A DNA stretch of 64,000 bases. It comes from Coniochaeta sp. PMI_546 (Eukaryota > Ascomycota > Sordariomycetes > Coniochaetales > Coniochaetaceae). Below, piece after piece: positions 23,701-34,900 of the stretch; the first letter of the stretch is position 1; each line of letters begins with the position of its first letter. The notes below the pieces were generated by a model. It was given only the letters and a program-made list of their open reading frames with translations. It ran no database searches and was not told where the DNA came from. The translations under genes were made by a program, and so were the position numbers. The stretch lies in the NCBI GenBank assembly GCA_021432605.1, contig MU271144.1, forward strand, positions 2,848,606-2,912,605, in the 5' to 3' direction.

Positions 23701-25074
23701 GTCGATACGCAGCTGGAAGGCAGTACCTGGTACCTGCGGGTCAAAACAAGGAGAAAAGCATGGAAAAACAGTTTTGCATCGACAATCAGTGGGCAATCCC
23801 ACCGACATAATGTACCCGCAAATCCGCACCGGGATAGAGTCGCGGTGACGATCATGGTTTTCCATGGTTTAGTTGGAATGCAGTCTTTTGCCTTTGAAAG
23901 ATGCATCCTCTCTCTCTCTTGGATGACTGCGGAGACGGACTGAGCCAGGGTGCACCATGCCTGAGAGCTTTTGCTTCAGGTCTGGCAGTTCTTGGTTGGA
24001 ACTAGTGCAGCACTCCGCTCTACCTGCCACGCCTGCCACGGCCAGGTACCACTCCACTGGCCACACTGCCACCCCACTGAGAGCTATCACGATAAGTACC
24101 TACTAGCAGAGTCACCGAAGAAGAGCCCTTCCTCCACCACTCAGCACCACGCAAGTGGCCCAAGTCTCCTCTGCGGCCATTAACCTACATGGATCCGGCC
24201 TTCCCTCGTTTTTTCCCTTCGCTCTCCGTCTATTCTATCTCTACTCTTTACGCCTTCACCTCGACCCTCTATAACCCTCTCTGTCACTTGGGACTCTTGG
24301 AATATCGGACCTTTCTTTTTTGTCGACGGATACAATCCTTCAACACGACGAGGACTTGTTTGTTGTGTGAGCCGTGACTCTTTAATTGGAAGTCGCCCTG
24401 TCTCATTGGCGCGGAGCGTGGAGCTGTTTAGCTGCTTTGCTGCTCACCCTGACTGCTCGCTCGCTTTTTCACTCGCCCGTCAGTTATTCAAGCCCGGCTC
24501 GCCTGTCTTTTTGCTCCGGCCGCAACCCTCAGACCAGCAATTGGACCTCAACTCTCCCCGTCACCGTCGTGCTTCCTCTTCCAACACCACTTGTGCCTCG
24601 TGCTGTGGTCCCCCAGTCGTTGTTCTGTGCTATCTCGCCACCGGCACCGCCTTTCGCTTGCAACAAGAAGTCCAAATCTCAAAATCGTCCGGGCGTGCCA
24701 TCCACGGCAATCGAACCCCATTCCAACCTTCTTCCACCGTGTCTCGGCAACCAATTGTCGACTAGTGTTTGGGTCAATAAACCTGGGGTATCTCTGATTT
24801 GGTTCTCAAGTCCTCATCAACAACTACGCGACACGTTCAATGGCTGCTTAGTCGTTCTGACTCTTGTCATCCCCCTCGTTGTGTGACGGCTTGGGACTGA
24901 GCTGGTACGTGGCATATGCCCCATTTCGCGCGTTACCTGACATATCCGGCACACGATATCCTCTCCTAGCTTTCACGACCTGCATGTCTTTGTGTCAAAA
25001 CGGTTCCTCAAGCATCAACAGATTTTCTAACTAGGTAGAACTTTTAGTCTTGCTCACGACCTCAACATCCCATC
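20728..25074. other. 4.3-kb gene desert ending in a pyrimidine-rich leader
   Basis: No gene is supported. The longest unassigned frame is 22438-22983 on the minus strand (181 codons, start MALSHLICSAENSAEVQAS), without recognised domain and with mixed codon use. A palindromic CRE-like TGACGTCA lies at 21051-21058. The word TACAGTACAGTACC occurs at about 21450 and 22402 in similar TAG-rich surroundings, and TAGTAC/GTAGT words are frequent from 21400 to 23400. The stretch of about 24190-24900 is strongly C/T-rich on the plus strand, typical of long fungal 5' leaders, and probably belongs to the downstream WSC gene. Confidence 0.55.
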
Positions 25075-26482
25075 ATGGCGTGCTCAACGCGCGCTGCTCC
25101 ACTCTGGAGCAGCATTCTTCTTGCTGTCCTCTTATGGGCATATGTAGAAGCCAAGGCCTCCATCCCCATGGACTACTGTGCCAGTATCAACACGGCCTCC
25201 ATGTCAGCGAGTGAGTTGCTCCTCCGGCTGCGGAGCTTGTCTAGGCGACCTTGTGACTGACCAGGACCTACAGACCACAGCATATACCAATCCGATGGCC
25301 TCTGTTACGGCTTTTGCGCATCAGACTTCGCCCTGGCCATCGTACAAGACGATTCGTGTTGGTGCTCGAACTTCGTGCCCGACAAAGCCGTGCAAGTTGC
25401 CACCAGCCAGTGCAACAAGGCCTGCCCTGGCTTTCCCGACGATGTTTGTGGTGCAGATGGCCTATATGGATATATGCTGCTGCAGAGGCAGCCCTCGGGT
25501 ACTATAGGCAGCGACCAGTCCTCCACGACCCCAAGTTCCTCAGTAAGTATACCCGCTGCTCCTGTGTCCCCCATGATTCCGTTTCTCGCCTTGTCTTTCT
25601 GCTTGTTCTATCTTGGCTTCGTTGCGTTTCGGGGGGTGAGCGTTGAGCGCGTCAAGAAGGACATTTATTTTTAACCATCGACTTCGGAACCAGGCGCGAG
25701 TGACCACGACGGAAATCGTCCAGAACACGGTCACTTACAGTCCCCCAAGTTCCTCTACAACCTCAAGTGACTCTAGTACTACATCTTCAGTATGGTTCTT
25801 CCTCCTCCGGGTTGCATTCTGAAGATGATCATTCCTATACGCCCTTGAGAAGTGGAAACTGACATAGCTAACACAACCATCACAGGCTACCAAAACGGCA
25901 GGCGGCGCTACCTCAACCACCGACACACCGACTGTCTCTACTTTCACGACTGGGGGAGTCACCAAAACCGTGACTGTCACCCCCCTCCCAACTCCCGTCG
26001 CTAGTTCGCCAGCGGTGGGAGGCGTCAGTCTCACCGCCGAGCCTTCGAGCCACGGGCTGAGCGCTGGTGCCGCGGCCGGCATCGCAATCGCCGTAGTAGC
26101 CGCCTTCCTGCTAGTTGGAGGGGCTATCGGTTGGCTCTTTATCAAGCGGAGACGGGCGCGACGCGAACAAGCGGCGGGACCAACCTTTTCCAGCAACAGA
26201 GGCAGCTCGGCCGGCATGACGTCCACGCCGCGCACGGGCGAGATGTCGGAGAGCCGCTACTACATCGGCGCAGACAACCCGCCGGAACCGACGAGAAGGC
26301 GCAGCACGCTGATGCCCGTCGATCCGCGGCTAGACCCGTTCGCCAAGGGTATATACAACCGAGCGGAAAACAAGAGCCACGACAGCGTCAACACGATACG
26401 TGACGACCAGGATTACTCGAGGAGGATACAAGACCCTCCGAGGGTCCTCCGGGCCGTCAACCCGGACTCTGATATCGACTGA
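25075..26482 (+). CDS. WSC-domain cell-wall stress sensor-like protein
   Basis: Four exons: 25075-25210, 25274-25542, 25694-25789 and 25886-26482, 365 aa. WSC proteins are O-mannosylated surface sensors that feed the cell-wall-integrity pathway through Rho1. Order: signal peptide (about 1-27, core SSILLAVLLWAYVEA); WSC domain (about 35-120) with all eight expected cysteines (DYC, LC, FC, SC, WC, QC, AC, VC) and the IYQSDGLCYGFC signature; Ser/Thr-rich stalk; TM helix about 229-251 (AAAGIAIAVVAAFLLVGGAIGW); basic KRRRARRE; acidic and Ser-rich cytoplasmic tail ending DSDID. Acceptor 25273 (CTACAG) was chosen because it gives SANHSIYQSDG; CCAG at 25264 would add three residues. Intron 2 (151 bp, phase 0) is open for 43 codons after its donor and, if retained, encodes another TM segment (see findings). 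Confidence 0.92.
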
Positions 26483-26552
26483 TCTAACTCGGCTGTTTTA
26501 TTTGTGCATTTTTGCGGTTCTTCTTTTTTTGGGTTCTGTGCCTCGGGGCAAA

Positions 26553-26769
26553 GGGGGGGGGGGGGGGGGATTCATATGCTCTCACGACGTACACGACTTT
26601 GCCGACCAGGAAGTTTCAGGCTATTGCTGCATTTGCATTTTCGAGATACCAACGACACGGGGGGGGGGGGGGGGGGGGATTCATATGCTCTCACGACGTA
26701 CACGACTTTGCCGACCAGGAAGTTTCAGGCTATTGCTGCATTTGCATTTTCGAGATACCAACGACACGG
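26553..26769. repeat. Identical two-copy tandem repeat (period 109 bp) with poly-G boundaries
   Basis: A poly-G run (26553-26569) is followed by a 91-bp unit (26570-26660). A second poly-G run (26659-26678) precedes an apparently identical 91-bp copy (26679-26769). The unit starts ATTCATATGCTCTCACGACG and ends AACGACACGG. Identity of the copies suggests a recent duplication, or an assembly artefact at the homopolymer. The array lies 70 bp downstream of the WSC stop codon, so it probably sits in that gene's 3' UTR. Confidence 0.9.
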
Positions 26770-26788
26770 CGTTCAGGGTTCAGGCAGG

Positions 26789-26804
26789 GTGTGTGTGTGT
26801 GTGT
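26789..26804. repeat. (GT)8 microsatellite
   Basis: An uninterrupted GT dinucleotide run directly after the 109-bp tandem repeat. Confidence 0.9.
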
Positions 26805-28698
26805 GTCCACACTTTATTACAGGACGAGGGCCGCTTTTCCCCCCAAACCAACTAGGAGGAGCGGGGAAATTCATAGCATACAGGGCGACGGTACCCCAGG
26901 ATAGATGTGTGTATAGATTGGATGTTGTCGCTCTCTCTCTACGCTCGGCGACGAGGATGACGGTCGCTGCTACTCGGGGCGATACTTAATTCGAAGCGAC
27001 GGGGGGAGGGCATGTACATATGAATCGCAGGCGGGAGGAGGCGAGTAAAAAGTATGATTGACTCGGCTGGTTCAGCAATGTTCATAGACAGCCATTCTTT
27101 GCGGCTGTGAAAGCACATAATAACTAAGACTGGCTTATGCTCGACAAGCACATTTGAAGTAGTCCCAATCATTGCTGAAGGGTGACTGAAGTGTGTGCAT
27201 CTCGAGGTCTCAGAGCCACTTACTAAATACAGTATTTGTAACAATTGTGCGAGGCCTACTGTAGTATGCTGTCTGTCCTCGGTGCAAGCCGCGCTACGGG
27301 ATGTTAGCTGGATGATGATCTGCAAGCCAAACTCTTGATCTCCCCCCCTCCCCTTGCCAAGTCAATCCGAGGAGCATTTTTCGCGTAGATCTGCGGGTGT
27401 TTCACGTTCCTGATGTACGGGTGAAGATCGCACTCTCATTTCTCTGCATTACTGGTGTATGATGACATGTCTCTCAGAAAGAAAGAAAAAACATATCGGC
27501 ATCATCGTACCTAGCCGACATTAGTGTAGACTTGGGGCACAAGCAGACGCACATATATTTCAGAAAAGTGCTATAGAGCTGTGCGGTCAAGAGGTCTAGG
27601 GTCGTTGACTCGGTACTGGATCTGATGATACGTAGTAAGCTATGCCCAAGGTACGTAATTGACTTGGAGATATCTATAACACATTGCCTATATCTTCATA
27701 AGGGTGCCCGCACGAGCAGACTATCGATATTAATGTGTGTGTGTTGCCGAATACATGTGCTTGTTTCGTTTTCACACGACATTTCGTTCAGTTCAGGACT
27801 TGGATTTCCCGTGATCTTCAGAGGGCACTGATGGCCACACAGGCCACACAGAACACACAGACACAGGCCGGGTTATTACTGATGGACTCTGAATCCTAGA
27901 CAGGTATATACTGCGACCATGTTGGCTGTCGATGGTCCCTGTTTGAGCTTCTCTGCTCAGCCTCATCCCGTCCAATTTTAGTGCAAAGGGCCGCTGCCGA
28001 ATTAACGGCCAATCAGCTGGCATTGGATTCCCCGGGACGCAGCCTCATTGGACCCATGCGCTGTAACACGGACCACCCGCCCACACCACTGACGAGTTGG
28101 ACGGGTGGGGAGCTGACTTGGCGGCTGTGTTTGTCCCCTGTAATCTCACAAAGCCCATCTTGCTACCACAGTATACCGGTAGTGTGTAGTGTACAGGTCA
28201 CTACAGTCAGGGCCCCTGCCAAGATCTGCAATGGACGACGGCCTTCAACTTTCAAGCATCGCATTTTTGGGCCTCATTGATAGCGGCATTCTTTGTATGA
28301 ACCTCATGAAACCTTGCGCCGATACTTGGGAGAATACCCCGTTGATTTGATCCACCAAGGCATCCCAACTGACCGCTCGCTATCGTACCTTACCGTCGTC
28401 GATCGTAAACCTTGGAAGCGTTTCATCATTTCGTCGCCTCTCATAGTGTCTACGGTTCTACGGGTTCCTCGCACTTGCAAAGCGCCACACCGTTCGAGTG
28501 ACAAGTCGGACCAAGACACACCCTGAGACCAGAAATAGCGATACTCGGCACAAGAAGCGTCAAACTTGAGGAAGCACATACAGACACAAGGCGCAACAAA
28601 CGGCGCTGGGAGCACTAAGGAAAGACCACAGGCGAAGGGGGCGTCGCCGCCCGTCGAAAGCGACTCGAGACTGCTGAGCGCAATCAAGTTTGCCCAAC

Positions 28699-30641
28699 AT
28701 GTTGAACATGACATGCAACTCAACGCTGGAGGAGCTGAGGAGTACGTTCGTTTCACATCGTCCACATCGTCCACATGCACCTTTTGCGCCCGCCTTCCTT
28801 ACGGACCCAAGCTGACCCAGTCACTCAACCCACAGTCCTGCCCACCTCCGAGAAAGCGATAGCAGGCCCTCTGACCTTCCACCAGCTCGCGCTCATCATA
28901 GCCGCCGCCTCCACCCTCGTCGCCATCGTCATGAGCCTCTACCTCATCATGATGCACGCCCTGCACTACACCAAGCCGCGCGAGCAAAAACACATCATCC
29001 GCATCCTCTTCATGGTGCCCATCTACGCCTCGGCCTCCTTCCTCTCGCTGCGCTTCTACTGGCACGCCATATACTTCCAGGTCATAAGCGACTGCTACGA
29101 GGCCTTCGCCATCTCCTCCTTCTTTGCCCTGCTCTGCCACTACATGGCCCCCGACCTGCACGAGCAGAAGGAGTACTTCCGCCTGATGCAGCCCATCAAG
29201 CCGTGGGTGTGGCCCCTCAACTGGATGGCCAAGTGCTGCTGCGGCCAGCGCGGGCCCTGGCGCACACCCCAGAGCGGCCTGACCTGGTTCAACATCATCT
29301 GGATCGGCATCTACCACTACTGCTTCATCCGCGTGGCCATGACCATCACCGCCGTCGTCACGCAGTACTTTAACCGCTACTGCGAGAGCTCCAACAGCCC
29401 CGTCTTCGGCCACATCTGGGTACTGTTCCCTCCCTCCCTTCTCCCCGCTCCCCTGTCCCCATCCATCTCGCTAACCTTTGTGTGTTGTTCTACCTTAGGT
29501 CATCGTAATAAACGCAGTCGCGGTAACAATAGCAATGTACTGCGTAATCCAGTTCTACGTCCAGCTCCGCGGGCCCCTGGCCGAGCACTCCCCCTTCCTC
29601 AAGGTCCTGGCCATCAAGCTCGTCATCTTCCTCTCCTTCTGGCAGACCGCCGCCATCTCCGTCGGCACCTCGACCCTCAACCTCGTGAAGCCGGGCGACG
29701 TCCTCGCCTACCCGGACATCAAGGTCGGCATCCCCTCCCTCCTCCTGTGCTTCGAGATGGCCCTCTTCGCCATCATGCACCTCTGGGCTTTTCCCTATAG
29801 ACCCTACCTCGACAACGCCAAGCCGACCTTCTACCCGGCCGCGGGAGGAAGCATGCCGCCCAGGGAGAACGAGCACCTCCCCAAACAAGGCGGGTTCATG
29901 GGCCTCAGGGCCCTGTGGGACGCGGTCAACATCTGGGACGTGGCCAAGGCCTTCGGCCGCGGCATGAGGTGGCTGTTTGTGGGCGTTAAGCACCGCCACG
30001 AGGACGTCTCTTACCAGGCCGCGCGCAAGAACAGCGCCGCGCTGGGGGTCGACATGGACGACCTTGGCCAGCAGCAGCATCCGGGCGGAGGAGGGAAGAG
30101 GTTTGCCGGGGTAGACACGGCGTATGGCGGCGGCTTGGGGCGCAATGCTGGTGGGGCGGCCAGGAGCACGGATCATCTGCCTATCGCGACGGAGTTTCGG
30201 AGGAGTAGGTTCGGGATGGGCATGGGCATGGGCATGGGGCAGAGCGAGGACAGGTCGGCCGCGCAGAGGAGGGAGAGCGACGACACGCCTGCTGCCGCCG
30301 AGCATGCGGGGCTCATTGCCCATGCACAGCCGATGGAGCACAGTCCGGCTAGGGCGGAGGAGTATGGCGATGGGTACGACTCGGGGCCTTATGTCGCGCC
30401 AGGACTAGAACAACAACAACAATATCAACAGCATCAGCAACAGCGGCAGCAGCAAGAACCGTACCCGCTGCACGACAGGCCCAGCAGTCTGTCGACTGTG
30501 GAGGAGGAGAGTTACTCTCGCGCCGGCAGCGTGGCGGGCCAGTACGGCGGCGGTCCTCCGGCCAGGGGGAATCCGAGGAACTCGACGCAGCTGAAGGTCG
30601 GGAATGCGCTTTGGGGTGGTGGCGGCGGGGGGCCGAGATGA
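28699..30641 (+). CDS. DUF300 / OSTalpha-TMEM184-like multi-pass membrane protein
   Basis: Three exons: 28699-28741, 28836-29419 and 29499-30641, 589 aa. The short first exon (MLNMTCNSTLEELR) was chosen because it restores ...ILPTSEKAIAGPLTFHQLAL in phase. About seven TM segments lie in residues 25-310, including LALIIAAASTLVAIVMSLYL, IIRILFMVPIYASASFLSL, CYEAFAISSFFALLCHY and IPSLLLCFEMALFAIMHLWAF. The motifs EQKHIIRILFMVPIYA and CYEAFAI are characteristic of the family (PF03619; yeast YKR051W, human TMEM184, OSTalpha). Animal OSTalpha is part of a steroid/bile-acid transporter; the fungal role is unknown, with a vacuolar or endomembrane location suspected. The C-terminal half is disordered, with a (GM)4-like run (near 30216-30237) and a Gln-rich run (near 30411-30459). 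Confidence 0.9.
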
Positions 30642-31904
30642 GGTGGCGGAGGTGATGAAGGAATTTTCAAGGAATGAGAGGGGGGAGGACATGACTGGGA
30701 GATATATACCACGAGATGAGATGATGAAGGGGGAAAAGGGTGATGATGATCTCAAGGACAGAAAAGGGGGGGGAATCATGCTACATGCTACGAATGATTT
30801 GGTTTGGCGTTTAGGGGGTGGGCAAGGCGTTGGTCTTGATTGGGGGGTCATCTGTGCGCGGATGTGTATTTATACCCCGTACATCATGTCCGCGGCCCTA
30901 GTTTTGTGTTTGTTTGATACAGGCTGGCCTCGTTTATAAAGGGGGGGGGGGGGCTGCTGGACGCTAGCCCGGGCATCTGGTCGGATTTGAAGCCGCATCT
31001 GCGAGTACATGGGTCTGCGAGCATTTGCCAGTAGAGACAAATTCAAGAACTTTATATATCCATAGTGGATGGATGGTCTGATCAGAATGCCTACGGAGTG
31101 ACCTAGTGATTCCTCAATGCTGCCGCTGCCCTGCTATACGAAGCTGCTATGCCACCCAACGCCGACGCCTTGTCCTGATGCTATGTGGGAACCAAAACCC
31201 TGATGCCACCTTCCTACGCCCGTTACAGTTCCTTCTCGCCGTTACGCCAGGGTCCGTGATGCAGATGATTTCTTATAACTGTACAAATCGTGATCGAAGG
31301 TGGTGGATTTACAGTTGCCGGGACCACCGTATCTCTTCACGCCAGAAGATGCGCAGGATATTTTCATGGACCGCTTTTGAGACGCCGAAAACAAAAAAGT
31401 TCGCTGGTATGATGGATGAGAGATGAGAGAACCGAGATGACGGAGTGTTATGGCGGCGAGTCTAAGATGGCAGTCCCAATCTCGATGTACCGCTGACTCC
31501 AAAGGGTTGGAAGAGGAACGCTCATGGTAGTTATTTTTTTGAATGGAGAAACGATCCAGCCTGGTTGCCAATCTATGATATATCGCTGTCCTTTTGGCCC
31601 GAAGAGCCCTTTTGGTTTCGCCCTCCTCTTCCACATACGTCGACTTCCTGTTTCAGAAACGCAGAGTGCCCGACCGATGATTGAATGTGAAATTATGAAA
31701 TATGAAAATGTGATGCCGCCGTAATGCCGGATGTTCTGAAGACCAGTTGTCCGGGACGCTATCGTCCTTTCTTCCACCTCAGCGATGTCAAATCCGAACT
31801 TGGAGCAATCAAATCGACCCTTTCCGAGATGACATCATCTCTATCGCCGTGCCCTTTCTCTCACTCTGTCTTCCTCTTGCTTTCCCGGATAAAAATGGCT
31901 CGTT
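30642..31904. other. Convergent intergenic region
   Basis: 3' flanks of the DUF300 gene and THO2. A 13-base poly-G run is at 30941-30953. No gene is supported. Confidence 0.6.
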
Positions 31905-34900
31905 CTACCGCCTCGGCCGCTTTTCCCCCCTCTCGCCGCCAACCGGTCCAACGCCCTCCTCGCTCCTACGCTTCCGGCCCCTATCCTCTCGCATAGGCGG
32001 CTCTCCGCGGTCGTCACCCGGTCTCGTCCTGGATTCCCTGAAAGACCCTCCTCCTCCTCCCCCTCCTCCCCGAGGTCCACCTCTGCCGCTGCTTCCGTAC
32101 TCGTCGCCTCGTCCATGTCCCTCCGGACGACCGGGAGGTGGAGGTGGAGGTGGCGGCGGCGGGTCGTGGCGTCCACTGGGCCCATTCTCGCCTCTATGGC
32201 TCCGGTGGCCCGAGTCACGGCTCGGGTTGATTGGGTCACGATTGGGGTCACCTCGAGCGGGGCCAGGAAGGGGCTCCCTGTTGCTGGGCATCTGGTCACG
32301 ACCCGAGCGGCGAGGCGGACCGAGATCTCTATCCATGTCTCGCGGGTTGCTGCCGGCTCCGGGACCACTGGGAGGACCGGAGGCGCCAGACCGTCGGTCT
32401 CGGTACTCTCGTGGCTCTTTGGTCTCGCGCTCGCGCTCCGGACTCCGCTCTCGGCTGCTCCGTCGCGAAGGTCGGCCACTGCGATCGCCGCGGTCGGAGC
32501 GGTGCTCTCTTCTGCTGCTGCTACGCTCGTGGTCGCCTCTTCCTGGTGTGTCGTACTCGTTGCCGTTAGGAGCTGACCGGCCGTCCCTACTGTCTAGCAC
32601 GCTCTGGATGGGCTCAGGTCTCGACGGCCGCTCCTGGGCGTCACGGCGGAGGGGATCAGGGCGTTCCTGAACGGGAGTTGTGACGGGCGAATTGCCGGTG
32701 AGAACCATGGCATCGGATCCAGCAAGGTTGGGCCGTGATGTGCGTCCGCGAAGGGTACTGGGACCGCGCGGATTGCCTCCTGGCATGTCTGCTTGAGCCT
32801 GGCTGAGGGTGTTCTGAATGCCACGCAGCTGACGGTTGCCTCCTGGCCTGGACCTGCTGTCATTGGATGCCGGGCCAGTCGGTGTGTGATGCTGGCTGGG
32901 GCCGTCTCCGTGAGGGGTATGCGGCATATTCGAAGACGTAGGTCGCGGCCCGGGCGGTCCGGCGGTATTGGAGCCTCGGTCCGGAGTGTTCAATGACGAA
33001 GAAGGTCCTGAAGGCGCGGTCGGGCGCTCAGGAAGGCCGCTTGGTGTCGACGGTGTCGCGAACGAAGGATTGATATGACGCAGGCGGTCTGGATGGATAC
33101 CGACGGGCGCGGGAGGCGCCGTTGTAGTCGGAGAGTTTAGATTGCTGTTACCACCGTCATGCTGACCTCGCCTCGTTCTACCCGACGATGGCCCTGTTGG
33201 CGGTTGACGATCACTAAGGTCAGTCCGACTGGTGTCGTTCCCGGCGAACCGTCCGTCCGTCCTCACTGGAGGCGGAGGAGGCGGAGGTGGTGGACCGTTG
33301 ACAGAGGTGACTCTGCTAGGCTGAGTCCTGCCACGGCCGCGAGGACCAGATGGAGCAGGGGGCGGTCCTGGGGTATCGGCGACGGACTGTATGGGATTGA
33401 GCCGTCCGTAATTCGGATCTTGCTGACTCACACGACCGTGGTCAACATGATCAGCTGGACGGGTCGGCGGGCCCCGGTGGCTGGGCGCATCGCGCGATCT
33501 ATCACTGTGCCTATCGCCGTCGCGGTCGGACGGTCTCTCCGGTCTGGAATGTGAAGCATTCGCGTCGTGTCTGTCTCTGGAGGCGCCACGCGGATCGTTA
33601 TGCCGATGCCTGCCATCCCGGTCATCCCTCCCGCTGTCAGACGGACCCGACGGTGTTGGTACACGATCCGATCGCCTTGGTGAGTCCCTCCTGGCCCCTC
33701 GATCACGGCTGTGCAGATCCTGAGGTGGGCGCGATGGGGGTTCTCGAGCGTCGCCGACGCCAATCAGAGCCGCACGAGCAGGATTGATAATGTCGGGTCG
33801 GTCATCGACATCCAAAGACGAGCGAGCCTTATCTTGGCTGTTAGGAGTTCCTTGAGATGGGGGTCTTGAAGCCGTGGCAGTTGCCGAGGGCGCGGGCGCA
33901 ACCTGTGGATCGCGCAGCATTCTACCATCGGGACCCCGGGGGACTCCGGAAGCAGGACGCGGTTCTCTCGCCGACCGACTATCCCGCTCCGTACCAGGTC
34001 CGGACTCCTTCCACCGTGGAGGTGGCTCCGGTCTAACTGGGAAATCTCGCTCAGAAGCACGAGGTGGAGGTTCACGCGAGAGGTTGTCCGGTGGCCGCCG
34101 ATCTGCTGATCGGGGATATTCAGGCAGCCTATCGCCCCTCTCTGGTCTCTCCGAGCGGTCAAGCTTGTCTGTCCTCTCTTGGCGGGACGCCTCGGATGGT
34201 CGAAGATCACGCGGATCTCGGCTATCACGAGGCTCGCGACTGTCTCGCGGGTGCGGCTCTCTGTGATCTCTCGGTTCGCGAGAGTCTCGCGGTTCGCGGG
34301 CGGTAGCGTCACGAGTGTCTCTGGGAGGCAGCGGATCACGCCGGTCGTTGGGGTTAGGAGGCGGTCGGTATCTGCCGGGGAATGGCACATCCGGAGGGCG
34401 ACTCGGGAGCTCGGGGCGACTGGGAAGGCTATGAGCACCGCCAAGGGGCGATGGTTTTGGTGGTTCGGAGCGAACTGTCGAGTTTGTGCCGCTCGACGTA
34501 GTTGCTGGTTTCGGCGTCGAAGCACGACTCGGAGGCCTGCTATCGGTGGACGGTCTGCTTGGGGTCCCACTGGCGGCGTCCTTCGGAGGTTGTCTTGAGG
34601 GTAGCGAAGGCTTCGTGGGCAAGGAAGGCGGACCAGTGGAGGGCTGTAATGTCTTGTCCTTGTTGTCTTTGCCATCCTTGACCTCGCCATCCTCGACTTC
34701 TGCGCCGGACTGGTTTCGCGAGGGACGACCTGGCTTGAACTCCGGGGCACTGGGGCGGAGACTCGTCCCGGTAGTAGTAGCCTGTTTGGCATCATCCTTT
34801 GGTTCTCCGGTCTTTGCCTCTGATTAGTTTCGATCTACCGTGTATTTGGGTGCGTGACAGGTCCAGATTTGAACTTACCGTGCCAGGCCTGAAAGCCTGC

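Larger units (their letters stand above)
26483..28698. other. Intergenic region with tandem repeat, poly-G runs and (GT)n
   Basis: The first 300 bp hold the 109-bp tandem repeat and a (GT)8 run (26789-26804). A CCAAT box at 28009-28013 lies 686 bp upstream of the DUF300 start. The remaining sequence shows no supported gene; a 158-codon minus-strand frame at 28304-28780 overlaps the DUF300 first exon and is probably chance. Confidence 0.55.

Noticed and set aside
24700-24730. A B-box-like GGTTCGATT on the minus strand, possible tRNA
   Set aside because: No pairing T-arm or acceptor stem can be drawn around it.
24367-24886. Overlapping frames of 132 and 166 codons upstream of the WSC gene
   Set aside because: Both come from a C/T-rich stretch that is better read as leader sequence; translations are Ser/Pro/Leu-rich without motifs.
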